From an uncultured Alphaproteobacteria bacterium (GTDB taxonomy: Bacteria; Pseudomonadota; Alphaproteobacteria; Rhizobiales; Ancalomicrobiaceae): a DNA stretch of 22,639 nt. Location: NCBI GenBank assembly GCA_937919435.1, contig CALFRR010000241.1, positions 1-22,639 on the forward strand, given 5' to 3'. Shown piece after piece: positions 1-7,233 of this stretch; within the stretch, counting starts at the first letter, position 1; each line of letters opens with the position of its first letter. The notes beneath the pieces are model-generated. The model had not been told where the DNA came from. It saw nothing but the letters and a program-made list of their open reading frames with translations, and searched no databases. The position numbers were made by a program, and so were the translations under genes.

Positions 1-48
1 TACGAGATTCAAGTGTGACTGGAGTTCAGACGTGTGCTCTTCCGATCT
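1..48 (+). other. Illumina TruSeq adapter left on the contig end (not genomic)
   Basis: The first 48 bases match the P7-side library adapter as I know it: the tail of the P7 primer (TACGAGAT, 1-8), a six-base index (TCAAGT, 9-14, whose complement ACTTGA is TruSeq index 8 from memory) and the read-2 primer site, which ends in GCTCTTCCGATCT at 48. Translation through it gives the tell-tale peptide MCSSDL, so any start codon placed at 32 or 34 is an artefact. Genomic sequence begins at about 49. Confidence 0.97.
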
Positions 49-652
49 CGAGGGCCGGCTCGCCCACCAGACGCTGGGCATGCTGCTGACCCGGCGGATG
101 GAGCGGCTGGGCCTGCGGCCGCTCGGCTTCGTCTGCAACGACTATTGCCTCGGGATCACCGCGGCGACCGATCTCGGCGCCGCCTTCGCCCGCCGCCGGC
201 CGGCGCTCGACGCCCTCTTCGACGAGGACCTGCTCGGCGACGACCTCGAGGAATGGCTCGCCGATTCCGCCCTCCTGAAGCGCACCTTCCGCAACTGCGC
301 GGTGATCTCGGGACTGGTCGAACGCCGCCATCCCGGCGCCGAGAAGAGCGGCCGGCAGACCACGGTGGCGACCGACCTCGTCTACGACGTGTTGCGTTCC
401 CACCAGCCCGACCACATCCTGCTCGAGGCGACTCGCGCCGACGCGGCGACCGGAATGCTCGACATCGGACGGCTGGCGGCGATGCTGGCGCGGGTGAAAC
501 ACCATCTGCGCCACGTGCGGCTGGCACGGATCTCGCCGCTCGCGGTGCCGGTGATGCTGGAGATCGGCCGCGAGGCGGTCGGCGGAGAGACCGAGGAGGC
601 ACTGTTGCGCGAGGCGGCGGACGATCTGATCGCGGAGGCGACGCGGCGATGA
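49..652 (+). CDS. Ligase-associated Lhr-type DEXH helicase, C-terminal fragment
   Basis: This is the last 200 or so residues of a large Lhr-family DNA helicase, open at its 5' side because the contig starts here. The visible part is the C-terminal region after the helicase core: residues such as LGFVCNDYCLGI, LLGDDLEEWL and LLKRTFRNCAVISGLVERR are typical of the DEAD/H-associated domain of the ligase-associated DNA damage response helicase. No ATPase motifs are in view, as expected for this end. The stop TGA overlaps the ATG of pdeM (ATGA at 649-652), the usual gene order in the bacterial Lhr/ligase/PdeM repair cluster. The family assignment rests largely on that neighbour plus the C-terminal sequence. 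The missing N-terminus, and possibly a DNA ligase and exonuclease gene, would lie to the left. The first codon of the frame at 32 is adapter. Confidence 0.88.
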
Positions 653-1419
653 ACGCGCGGACCACCGACGGCGCGACGATCCGGCCGATCGCCACCGGCG
701 TCGACTTCGCGGTCGCCGGGGCACGGCTGGTCGCGCTGCCGTCGGGCGCCGCCTGGTGGCCCGACGAGGCGACGCTGATCGTCGCCGACCTGCATCTCGA
801 GACCGGCTCGGCCTTCGCCCGGCGCGGCGCGCTGGTACCGCCGTTCGACACGCGGGCGACGCTCGCCCGGCTCGCCGCCGACGTCGCCGCCCACCGGCCC
901 GCCCGGGTGATCTCGCTCGGCGACGCCTTCCACGACGGCGGCGGGCCGACCCGGATGGAGCCGGAGACGGCGGCGGTGCTCGCCGACCTCCGGGCGGGGC
1001 GCGACTGGATCTGGGTCGCCGGCAACCACGACGCCGAGGTCGAAGGCGAGATCGGCGGCATCGTGGTCGAGGAAATCGCGATCGGTCCGCTCGGCTTCCG
1101 CCATCACCCGGCGCCGAAGGCCCGGGCGCTCGGCGAGATCGCCGGACATCTGCATCCCGCCGCCCGGGTCCGGGTGCGCTCCGGCACGGTGCGACGCCAC
1201 TGCCTCGCCTGCGACGGCCGGCGGGCGATCCTGCCGGCCTACGGCGCCTACACCGGCGGTCTCGACGTCGCCTCGCGCGCCTTCGCCGGGCTGTTCGAGA
1301 CGGCCGACCTCGTCGTCCACCTGATCGGCGAGGCGGCGGTGCACCGGTTCCCGGCGACCTCGATCGCCGGGCTCGACCTCAGTCGCGACGGAACAGAAGC
1401 CCGCCGAGCCAACCGGTGA
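649..1419 (+). CDS. pdeM: Ligase-associated DNA damage response endonuclease PdeM
   Basis: This is a 256-residue calcineurin-like metallophosphoesterase. The metal-binding motifs are present in order: ADLHLE (about residue 45), SLGDAFHD (about 90), VAGNHD (about 123) and GHLHPA (about 165), with a conserved late segment PAYGAYTGGLD. In known systems PdeM is a metal-dependent phosphodiesterase encoded with the Lhr-type helicase and an ATP-dependent ligase, and is thought to act in DNA repair. The start is the ATG at 649, which overlaps the helicase stop in an ATGA, so the two are almost certainly translationally coupled. The frame is open further upstream, but that part only shadows the helicase. 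Its 3' end overlaps the 3' end of the convergent TIGR02186 gene by 41 bases. All metal ligands that I can identify are intact. Confidence 0.93.
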   Translation: MNARTTDGATIRPIATGVDFAVAGARLVALPSGAAWWPDEATLIVADLHLETGSAFARRGALVPPFDTRATLARLAADVAAHRPARVISLGDAFHDGGGPTRMEPETAAVLADLRAGRDWIWVAGNHDAEVEGEIGGIVVEEIAIGPLGFRHHPAPKARALGEIAGHLHPAARVRVRSGTVRRHCLACDGRRAILPAYGAYTGGLDVASRAFAGLFETADLVVHLIGEAAVHRFPATSIAGLDLSRDGTEARRANR

Positions 1420-2125
1420 GGAGCGACAGGGCGACCGCCAGAAGGCCGTAGAGCGCCGGCCGCTCGGCGGCGAGTTCGGTGATCCGGCGGTCGAAGCCGG
1501 ACTTGACGACGCTCAGTTCGGCGGTCGTCGCGGCGACCGGGACGCCGTCGGCGAACACCCGGACTTCGGCGGTCCAGCGGCCGACGGGCGCATCCGCGGG
1601 GATCGGGATCGCCACCCGGAACAGACGCTCGCCGAGGAAGGTCACGGCGCCGGGAAGATCCCGCCAGCGGCCGTCCGCGGTCTCCAGCCGATGGAGTGCG
1701 TGGCGGAAGGCGGCGTCGCGGGCGTCGGCGGCGGTACCGACGAGCCGCCGGCCGAGCCCGAGACGTTCGAGCGTCGCCGGATCGGTCACCTCGTCGAGCG
1801 GCCGGGTCGAGGCGACGGCGGACCACAGGGGGATCTCCGCGAAGACCTCGCGGTCGCGGACGATCCACAGACCGGCGACCGGATCCTTGCGGCGCACGAC
1901 GACTGCGCCGCGCGGCGCCGAGAGGGTCACCACCACGTCGTGGCGCTGCGCACCGGGCGCCGCGCCCGGATCGGCGTCGATGGTGCCGTAGACCGTCGCC
2001 TCGCTGCCGGCGAAGGTCGAGGAGATCGCCACCCGAGCCGGAGCCACCGCCGCGGTGACCGTCTCGGCGGCGGCCGGACCGGCGGCGCCGAGTGCCGCGG
2101 CGAGGAGGAGGACACGGCCGATCAC
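1379..2125 (-). CDS. TIGR02186/Alph_Pro_TM family membrane-anchored protein
   Basis: This 248-residue protein starts with a signal peptide (IGRVLLLAAALGAAGPAAA, cleavage likely after AAA near residue 20). It continues as an exported beta-rich region and ends with one transmembrane helix (ALYGLLAVALSLLTGWLGGLLF) and a short basic tail. The family is largely confined to alphaproteobacteria and is usually found beside TauE/SafE exporters, as here. Its biochemical role is not established; a periplasmic accessory to the exporter is an inference from context. The start is a GTG at 2125 whose last bases form a GTGA overlap with the exporter's stop, so coupling to the upstream gene is expected. A longer open frame upstream is a shadow of the exporter and pyrD. 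Its tail overlaps the convergent pdeM. Confidence 0.85.
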   Translation of the reverse strand: MIGRVLLLAAALGAAGPAAAETVTAAVAPARVAISSTFAGSEATVYGTIDADPGAAPGAQRHDVVVTLSAPRGAVVVRRKDPVAGLWIVRDREVFAEIPLWSAVASTRPLDEVTDPATLERLGLGRRLVGTAADARDAAFRHALHRLETADGRWRDLPGAVTFLGERLFRVAIPIPADAPVGRWTAEVRVFADGVPVAATTAELSVVKSGFDRRITELAAERPALYGLLAVALSLLTGWLGGLLFRRD

Positions 2126-3051
2126 GGCGCACCTCCGATCACCCGGGCCACCGACCAGACGTCGGCCGGCGTCAGCACCAGATCGGCGACGAAGCGCAGG
2201 CCGACCGCCAGGATCAGCAGGGCGAGCAGCACCCGGAGCTGTTCGCCGCGCAGCCGTCGACCGAGGGACGCGCCGAACTGGGCGCCGCCGACCCCGCCGA
2301 TCATCAGCACGAAGGCGAGGACGACATCGACGGTGTGATTGCCGGCCGCCTGCAGGAAGGTGGCGAAGGCCATGGTCGCGACCATCTGGACGAGCGAAGT
2401 GCCGACCACCAGCCCGATCGGTACCCGGAGCAGATAGATCAGCGCCGGGACGATCAGGAAGCCGCCGCCGATCCCGAGCATCGTGCCGAAGAAGCCGATG
2501 ACGACGCCGAGGACGACGATCGGAACCGCCGAGACGACCATCCGCGACTTCGGGAAGAACATCCTGAACGGCAGCCGGCGCCCCGCCCCGCGCGGCCGCG
2601 GCCGACGCGCCGGCGGTTCTTCGCCGCGGCGACGGGCACGGATCGCCCCGACCGATTCGACCAGCATGTAGGCGCCGATGCCGCCGAGCAGGATCGCATA
2701 GGAGAGGGCGATGAACAGATCGAGCTGGCCGATGCGGCGCAGCAGGGCGAAGACCCAAGCGCCGACACCCGATCCGACCATGCCGGAGGCGAGCAGGATC
2801 AGCGCCAACCGGCCGTCGACCGCGCCACGGCGCCAGTAGGAGAGCGCACCGGAGGCCGAAGAAGCGGCCACCTGCGCCGACACCGATCCGACCGCCACCG
2901 CCGACGGGACGCCGGCGAAGACCAGCAGCGGGGTGAGGAGGAAGCCGCCGCCGACCCCGAACAGGCCGGAGACGAAGCCGACCGCGGCCCCGATGCCGAG
3001 GAGGAAGAACATGTCGATCGGCATCTCGGCGATCGGCAGATAGATCGGCAT
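2122..3051 (-). CDS. TauE/SafE family sulfite/anion exporter
   Basis: This is a 309-residue polytopic membrane protein of the TauE/SafE (formerly DUF81) family. The two family repeats each carry a glycine-rich motif, GLFGVGGGFLLTPLL near residue 30 and GTMLGIGGGFLIVPAL near 190. They are separated by a charged, arginine-rich cytoplasmic loop (RARRRGEEPPARRPRPRG, about 140-160). I count about eight hydrophobic helices. Characterised relatives export sulfite, sulfoacetate or related sulfur anions, but the substrate cannot be read from sequence. A purine-rich ribosome site (GGAGGCGAGGGAG on the coding strand) lies just before the ATG at 3051. The gene is 24 bases after pyrD and overlaps the next gene by four bases, so it is an operon member. 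Confidence 0.88.
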   Translation of the reverse strand: MPIYLPIAEMPIDMFFLLGIGAAVGFVSGLFGVGGGFLLTPLLVFAGVPSAVAVGSVSAQVAASSASGALSYWRRGAVDGRLALILLASGMVGSGVGAWVFALLRRIGQLDLFIALSYAILLGGIGAYMLVESVGAIRARRRGEEPPARRPRPRGAGRRLPFRMFFPKSRMVVSAVPIVVLGVVIGFFGTMLGIGGGFLIVPALIYLLRVPIGLVVGTSLVQMVATMAFATFLQAAGNHTVDVVLAFVLMIGGVGGAQFGASLGRRLRGEQLRVLLALLILAVGLRFVADLVLTPADVWSVARVIGGAP

Positions 3052-3075
3052 CGCTCCCTCGCCTCCCCGCCGCCC

Positions 3076-4170
3076 TCAGCCCACCGGATCGGTCGCCGCC
3101 CAGCGCTCGGTGGCGGTGCCGACGAGATCGCCGATCGAAGCGAGGCCGGCGCGATCGAGCCGTTCGGAAAGGCCACGCAGGATCCGCCCGATCAGGAACG
3201 GCCCCTCGTAGACGAGGCCGGAATAGAGCTGGATCAGGTTCGCCCCCGCCGCGATCTTCTCCCAGGCGCCGTCGACGTCGTCGATCCCGCCGACCCCGAC
3301 GATCGGCATCGACGGACCGACCAGCCGGCGCATCCTGGCGAGCACCACGGTGGAGCGGCGGAACAGCGGCCGGCCGGAGAGCCCACCGGCTTCCGCGGCC
3401 CCCTTCGCATCGACGAGGCCGGTGCGGTCGAGGGTGGTGTTCGACACGACGAGCCCGTCGACGGGTGCGGCGAGCGCCTCGGCGGCGACGTCGGCGAGCC
3501 CCTCGTCGGTGAGATCGGGAGCGATCTTGAGCAGCACCGGCACCCGCCGGCCGCCCTTGGCGACGATCGCGTCGCGCGCCGCCACCACCCGACCGAGCAG
3601 TTCGGCGAGCGCGGCCCGGGCCTGGAGATCGCGCAGGCCCGGCGTGTTGGGCGAGGAGACGTTGACGGTGAAGAAGTCGGCGAGGTCGGCGAAGGCGGAG
3701 ACACCGGCGACGTAGTCGGCGATGCGGTCGTCGCTCGTCTTGTTGGCGCCGATGTTGACCGCCACCAGGCCGGGGCGGCCGCGCCGCTTCTCCAACCGGG
3801 CGGCCATCGCCGCATGCCCCTCGTTGTTGAAGCCGAAGCGGTTGACCACGCCGCGGTCGGGAACCAGACGGAACAGCCGCGGGCTCGGATTGCCGGGCTG
3901 CGGCAGCGGGGTCACCGTGCCCACCTCGACGTGACCGGCGCCGAACTTCAGGAAGGCATCGGGAACCTCGGCGTTCTTGTCGAGGCCGGCGGCGATGCCG
4001 ACCGGATTGGGAAACGCGAGGCCGAAGGCGGAGACGGCGAGCCGCGGATCGGCCGGCGGGGCGAAGCGCGGCATCGGCAGATGGGCGAGCGCCAGGATCG
4101 TCAGCCGGTGGGCGGTCTCGGGATCGAGGCAGAAGACGAGCGGCCGGACGAGGCCGTAGAGATCGGTCAA
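3076..4170 (-). CDS. pyrD: Class 2 (quinone-dependent) dihydroorotate dehydrogenase
   Basis: PyrD oxidises dihydroorotate to orotate in pyrimidine synthesis and passes electrons to membrane quinone. The 364-residue length and the N-terminal amphipathic stretch (LYGLVRPLVFCLDPETAHR) fit the membrane-associated class 2 enzymes. Visible motifs include GIAAGLDKNAE, the FMN-site GFNNEG, NIGANK, the catalytic-serine loop VNVSSPNTPGLRDLQ, LLKIAPDL, VSNTT, GGLSGRPL, VGVGGI and IQLYSGLVYEGP. The best start is a TTG at 4170, because it keeps the family N-terminus and makes a TTGA overlap with the stop of the upstream DUF952 gene; no ATG exists near that point. Translation is therefore probably coupled. 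The pyrD to DUF952 association is one I recall from other Hyphomicrobiales. Confidence 0.95.
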   Translation of the reverse strand: MTDLYGLVRPLVFCLDPETAHRLTILALAHLPMPRFAPPADPRLAVSAFGLAFPNPVGIAAGLDKNAEVPDAFLKFGAGHVEVGTVTPLPQPGNPSPRLFRLVPDRGVVNRFGFNNEGHAAMAARLEKRRGRPGLVAVNIGANKTSDDRIADYVAGVSAFADLADFFTVNVSSPNTPGLRDLQARAALAELLGRVVAARDAIVAKGGRRVPVLLKIAPDLTDEGLADVAAEALAAPVDGLVVSNTTLDRTGLVDAKGAAEAGGLSGRPLFRRSTVVLARMRRLVGPSMPIVGVGGIDDVDGAWEKIAAGANLIQLYSGLVYEGPFLIGRILRGLSERLDRAGLASIGDLVGTATERWAATDPVG

Positions 4171-4523
4171 GGGTCGAGCTCCGGAAAGCGGTGAAGGCCG
4201 TCGTCGCCGAGCGGCAGGTCGCAGACGAGACGCGCCGCCGACGGATCGAGCGGCGCGTAGAGATGGGGGAAGAGATCGCCGCCGCGCGACGGCTCGAAGC
4301 GCAGGGCCGGCCCGAGACGGGCGGCATCGACCGCCACCAGCAGCAGATCGGTCCGGCCGGCGAAATGACGGCGGGCGGTCTCCGCGACCTGGGCGGCGGT
4401 CGAGAAATGGACGAAGCCGTCGGCGAGATCGACGGGAGCGCCGACGAAGACGCCGTCGGCGACCGCCTTCTCCCAATCGACGCGATCGACGATCTTGTAG
4501 ATCGTGGAGGCCGGTGTGGTCAT
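4167..4523 (-). CDS. DUF952 domain-containing protein
   Basis: This is a 118-residue protein of the DUF952 family, recognisable from IYKIVDRVDWEKAVADG near the N-terminus, the DLADGFVHFSTAAQV segment and the C-terminal FPHLYAPLDPSAA. The fold is related to ADP-ribosyltransferase-like glutathione/DUF952 domains, but no function is established, and I do not assign one. It is the first gene of the operon with pyrD and the TauE pair. The ATG at 4523 has a GGGAG ribosome site about eight bases upstream. Its stop overlaps the pyrD TTG start. About 290 bases separate it from the divergent HTH gene, so the operon promoter should lie between 4524 and 4800, though I cannot point to convincing -35/-10 boxes. 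Confidence 0.87.
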   Translation of the reverse strand: MTTPASTIYKIVDRVDWEKAVADGVFVGAPVDLADGFVHFSTAAQVAETARRHFAGRTDLLLVAVDAARLGPALRFEPSRGGDLFPHLYAPLDPSAARLVCDLPLGDDGLHRFPELDP

Positions 4524-4810
4524 CGCGGATCTCCCGGGGGTCGGCGGCCGAAGGTCGGCCGGTTCGGCGGACCCTAGTCGGCACCGCCGCGCCGGGCAAG
4601 TCTCGTCCCCGACGAGTTTTCGACCCGCAACCTCCGATTGATCTTCTTCGTTTTCTCCGGCGGACGAATCGGGGATAGATGCGGCGATCGCGATCGTCTC
4701 GGCGCGGAAGCGGATCGACGCTTCGATCGCGACGGACCGATCGATCCTTCGGACGACACCGCCCCCGCGTCCGAACCGGCGCGCGGACGGGAGCGAAGCG
4801 CGAGGCGACG

Positions 4811-5458
4811 ATGACCAGCCGACGGCTCAGTCTGGACCACGACCGCGTATGGGCCGCCATCGACCGGATCGCGGTGGCGACCGGCCTCAGCCCCTCCGGC
4901 CTCGCCCGCCGGGCCGGGCTCGACGCGACCGCCTTCAACAAGTCGAAACGCCGGACCGCGGACGGCCGGCCGCGCTGGCCGTCGACCGAATCGCTGGCCA
5001 AGGTGCTCGACGCCACCGGAACCGGGCTCGACGACTTCGCCCGGCTGGTCGCCGACGTCCTGCCGGCGGATCCGCCGCCGCCGCGGATGCCACCGGTCGA
5101 TCCGTCACAGATCGCCGGTTTCCACGAAACCGACGGCGTCGTGCCGTTCGGCGCCCCGCCGCTCCTCGACGATCTCGCGGGAACCGGAGAATCGATCTAT
5201 CACTTGAGGGTGAGCGACGAGACGTGGCTTCCCTGCTATCGGCCCGGCGACGTGTTGATCGTTTCGACCGTCGAGCAGATCCGGCCGGGGGATCGCGTGG
5301 TCGTCCGCGCCACCGGTGGAGGGATCGGGGCGCACGTCTACCTCGGCCGGCGCGGCGGCGCCATCGAACTCGCCGCGCTCGACGGACACGGACCGACGCG
5401 ACGGCTGGCGGCCGCCGAAGTGGCCTGGTCGGCGCGCATTCTCTGGGCGAGCCAATGA
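4811..5458 (+). CDS. HTH (XRE-like) regulator with S24/LexA-like C-terminal domain
   Basis: This is a 215-residue protein. An N-terminal helix-turn-helix region (about residues 10-75) contains ATGLSPSGLARRAGLDATAF and RWPSTESLAKVLDATG, typical of a conserved alphaproteobacterial phage-repressor-like family. The C-terminal half (about 115-215) resembles the S24 peptidase fold of LexA and CI: VSDETWLPCYRPGDVLIVS, then IRPGDRVVVRA. The catalytic serine of the usual GDSM motif is replaced (DETW) and I see no aligned lysine in the later strand (GAHVYLGRR). So it is probably not self-cleaving and may sense a signal another way. The ATG at 4811 is chosen because the conserved part starts there and GAGG lies just upstream; the open frame to 4679 is arginine-rich and non-conserved in look. 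Its stop overlaps the next ATG (ATGA), so the pair is co-translated. Confidence 0.85.
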   Translation: MTSRRLSLDHDRVWAAIDRIAVATGLSPSGLARRAGLDATAFNKSKRRTADGRPRWPSTESLAKVLDATGTGLDDFARLVADVLPADPPPPRMPPVDPSQIAGFHETDGVVPFGAPPLLDDLAGTGESIYHLRVSDETWLPCYRPGDVLIVSTVEQIRPGDRVVVRATGGGIGAHVYLGRRGGAIELAALDGHGPTRRLAAAEVAWSARILWASQ

Positions 5459-7173
5459 GAGCGACTGCGAGGAGACCGATCTGGAGTTGGACGGCCACCG
5501 CCGGCCTGCTCGTCGGTCTCGTCGTCGTCTGGCGGGCGAGCGGCGTCGCCACGCCCGAGCTCGCCGTCGCGGTGGCGCCGCTGCCGGTGCGGTCGGCGGA
5601 GGCACCGGCCTCCGTCAGCCCGCCCCGGCCGCTCCCCGCGGACACACCGACGGCACGTTTCGCTTCGTCGGCCGGGCGCGCCGATCGTGCGGATCGGCCG
5701 TCGGCGAAGCCCTTCGCTTCGCCCTCGCCACCAGCGGCGACGGCCCCGTCGACGGCGACGGTCCGCACCGCCTCCCTGCCGCCACCGGGGGAGATCGGTG
5801 ACGCCGGTCCGTCCGGCGAAGCCGACGTCGCGGCGCGTCCGGTCCGAGTGGTCGGGCCGCCGCTGCAACGACCGATCGGCCCGAGCCGACCCGAACCCTC
5901 CGCATCGGCCCATCGCCCGACGCCGTCGGACGACGCCCGGGTATCTGCCCTCACTCCGGCGGACGACCCGACACCGCCGGAGGCGGCGGCACCAGCGGCG
6001 CCCGCCACGCCGTTGACGGCCGGTGCGGCGGATGCCCCCGGCGGTACGGCCCCCGCTTCGCCGGCCGGATCCGACGGAGCGTCGACGGTCGATGCTCCGT
6101 CGACGGCGCGCCGAGGGGCGAGCGGCCCGGAGCCGATGCCGCAGGCGAGCGACACCGCACCGCGTCCCGCCGGAGAACCACCCGCGCCGACCTCGACGCA
6201 GATGCGTCCCTCGCCTCCGCCGACGGTGGCCGCGCCGGCCTCTCCCTCGGACGTTCCGGGCGCCGCCGCACGGCGCGACGGGCGGGCGGCGGACGGCGCC
6301 GACGCCGGCTCGGCTCCGGCGCGTCCGATCGCCATGGCGTCCGTCGTGCCCGAGCCGCCCGTGGCGACGACGGGACCGGGGAGCACCGACGCCGCCACGG
6401 CGCCGGCCGAGGCGGATGCGCCGTCGACCCGGATCGCCGCCGGCCCGGTGCGGATCATCGGCGGTCCCGGGGTCTCCCCCGGCCCGACCGCGGCGACCCC
6501 GCCGGAGCGGATCGGCCCTCCCGTGGCCCCCGCCGCTCCGCCGGTCCCGATCGTCCTGCGCCGTTTCTCGCCGGTGATGATCGAGGATGCGGCGACCCTC
6601 GCAGCCGGGCGGTTGACCTTCAGACTGCCGGGGGTCGCGGCGATCGGCGTCGACGAGGTCTGTCGGGACGGCAACGACCGCGTCTGGCCGTGCGGGCGGC
6701 GGGCACTCGCCGCGATCCGCGGCTTCGTGCGGGGTCGGGCGGTCGAATGCCCGCTGCCGAAGACCGCGCGATCCGGCGGCTTCGACGCGATCTGCACGGT
6801 CGGCGGCGTCGACCTGGGTCTATGGGCGATCGAGAACGGCTGGGCCCGGGCGGTCGCCGGCGACCTACGGGCGGAAGCGGCAGAGGAGCGGGCGAAGAAC
6901 GCCGGCCGCGGCATCCATGCGGCGATCGTCGACACCGCCACGGTTCCGGTCGAACCGGCGGCGGCGGCGCGCACCGTCCCCGACGTGCCGCCCGACCGGA
7001 CCACCGCGCCGCTGGCCAACGGCACCGCCGAGAAGCCGCCGCGCCTCGCCGAGGCGCCGGCCGCCCCCGCAGCGGTGGCGCCGTCGGTTCCGGTGCCGCC
7101 CGCCGCATCGCCGCCGGTCGTTCCGCCGGCCCCGGCGACCGCGCCGCAGGCACCGATGCGGCTTCTGCCCTGA
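5455..7173 (+). CDS. Membrane-anchored disordered protein with degenerate thermonuclease-like (SNc) domain
   Basis: This is a 572-residue protein. It starts with a basic stretch and one transmembrane helix (TATAGLLVGLVVVW, about residues 14-28). A Pro/Ala/Ser/Thr-rich, probably disordered region of over 300 residues follows. A folded domain at about 368-493 resembles staphylococcal-nuclease-like proteins, with the cysteine pair context DEVCRDGNDRVWPCGRRAL and the later GLWAIENGWARAV and RGIHAA segments. A second Pro/Ala-rich tail ends the protein. The active-site positions look lost: the DGDT motif reads EDAAT, the IDAPE motif reads VDEVC, and the second catalytic arginine region reads GGFDA. 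It is more likely a periplasmic binding or structural domain than an active nuclease. It is coupled to the upstream regulator by an ATGA overlap. The exact role is unknown. Confidence 0.75.
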   Translation: MRATARRPIWSWTATAGLLVGLVVVWRASGVATPELAVAVAPLPVRSAEAPASVSPPRPLPADTPTARFASSAGRADRADRPSAKPFASPSPPAATAPSTATVRTASLPPPGEIGDAGPSGEADVAARPVRVVGPPLQRPIGPSRPEPSASAHRPTPSDDARVSALTPADDPTPPEAAAPAAPATPLTAGAADAPGGTAPASPAGSDGASTVDAPSTARRGASGPEPMPQASDTAPRPAGEPPAPTSTQMRPSPPPTVAAPASPSDVPGAAARRDGRAADGADAGSAPARPIAMASVVPEPPVATTGPGSTDAATAPAEADAPSTRIAAGPVRIIGGPGVSPGPTAATPPERIGPPVAPAAPPVPIVLRRFSPVMIEDAATLAAGRLTFRLPGVAAIGVDEVCRDGNDRVWPCGRRALAAIRGFVRGRAVECPLPKTARSGGFDAICTVGGVDLGLWAIENGWARAVAGDLRAEAAEERAKNAGRGIHAAIVDTATVPVEPAAAARTVPDVPPDRTTAPLANGTAEKPPRLAEAPAAPAAVAPSVPVPPAASPPVVPPAPATAPQAPMRLLP

Positions 7174-7175
7174 GA

Positions 7176-7217
7176 AACGCGAAACGCCGACCGGCGGGGC
7201 CGATCGGCGTTCGCGTT
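7176..7217. terminator. Bidirectional hairpin between convergent genes
   Basis: A long inverted repeat, AACGCGAAACGCCGACCGG against CCGATCGGCGTTCGCGTT, pairs along about 18 bases with one bulged A and one G-U, around a five-base loop. It sits between the stop of the pseudo-nuclease gene and the stop of lysK (7234), where a shared terminator is expected. There is no long T tract on either side. Confidence 0.7.
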
Positions 7218-7233
7218 CGAAGATCCGCGACGC

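Noticed and set aside
2092..4194. A 700-codon open frame on the plus strand across the exporter and pyrD
   Set aside because: It is rich in Arg, Asp, Glu and Gln with no domain-like pattern, and it is antisense to well-recognised genes. Long antisense frames are expected at about 70% GC.
4685..4696. A perfect 12-base palindrome CGATCGCGATCG upstream of the HTH gene, considered as its operator
   Set aside because: CGATCG words are very common in this GC-rich sequence, so one copy without a partner site is not evidence of an operator.
4679..4810. An upstream extension of the HTH regulator by 44 residues
   Set aside because: The added peptide is almost all Arg, Ser, Thr and Gly, and the ATG at 4811 has its own ribosome site and begins the conserved region.
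4935..7025. A 696-codon minus-strand frame opposite the regulator and pseudo-nuclease genes
   Set aside because: It mirrors the Pro/Ala-rich repeat composition of the sense strand. The sense genes have a ribosome site, an ATGA coupling and recognisable domains.
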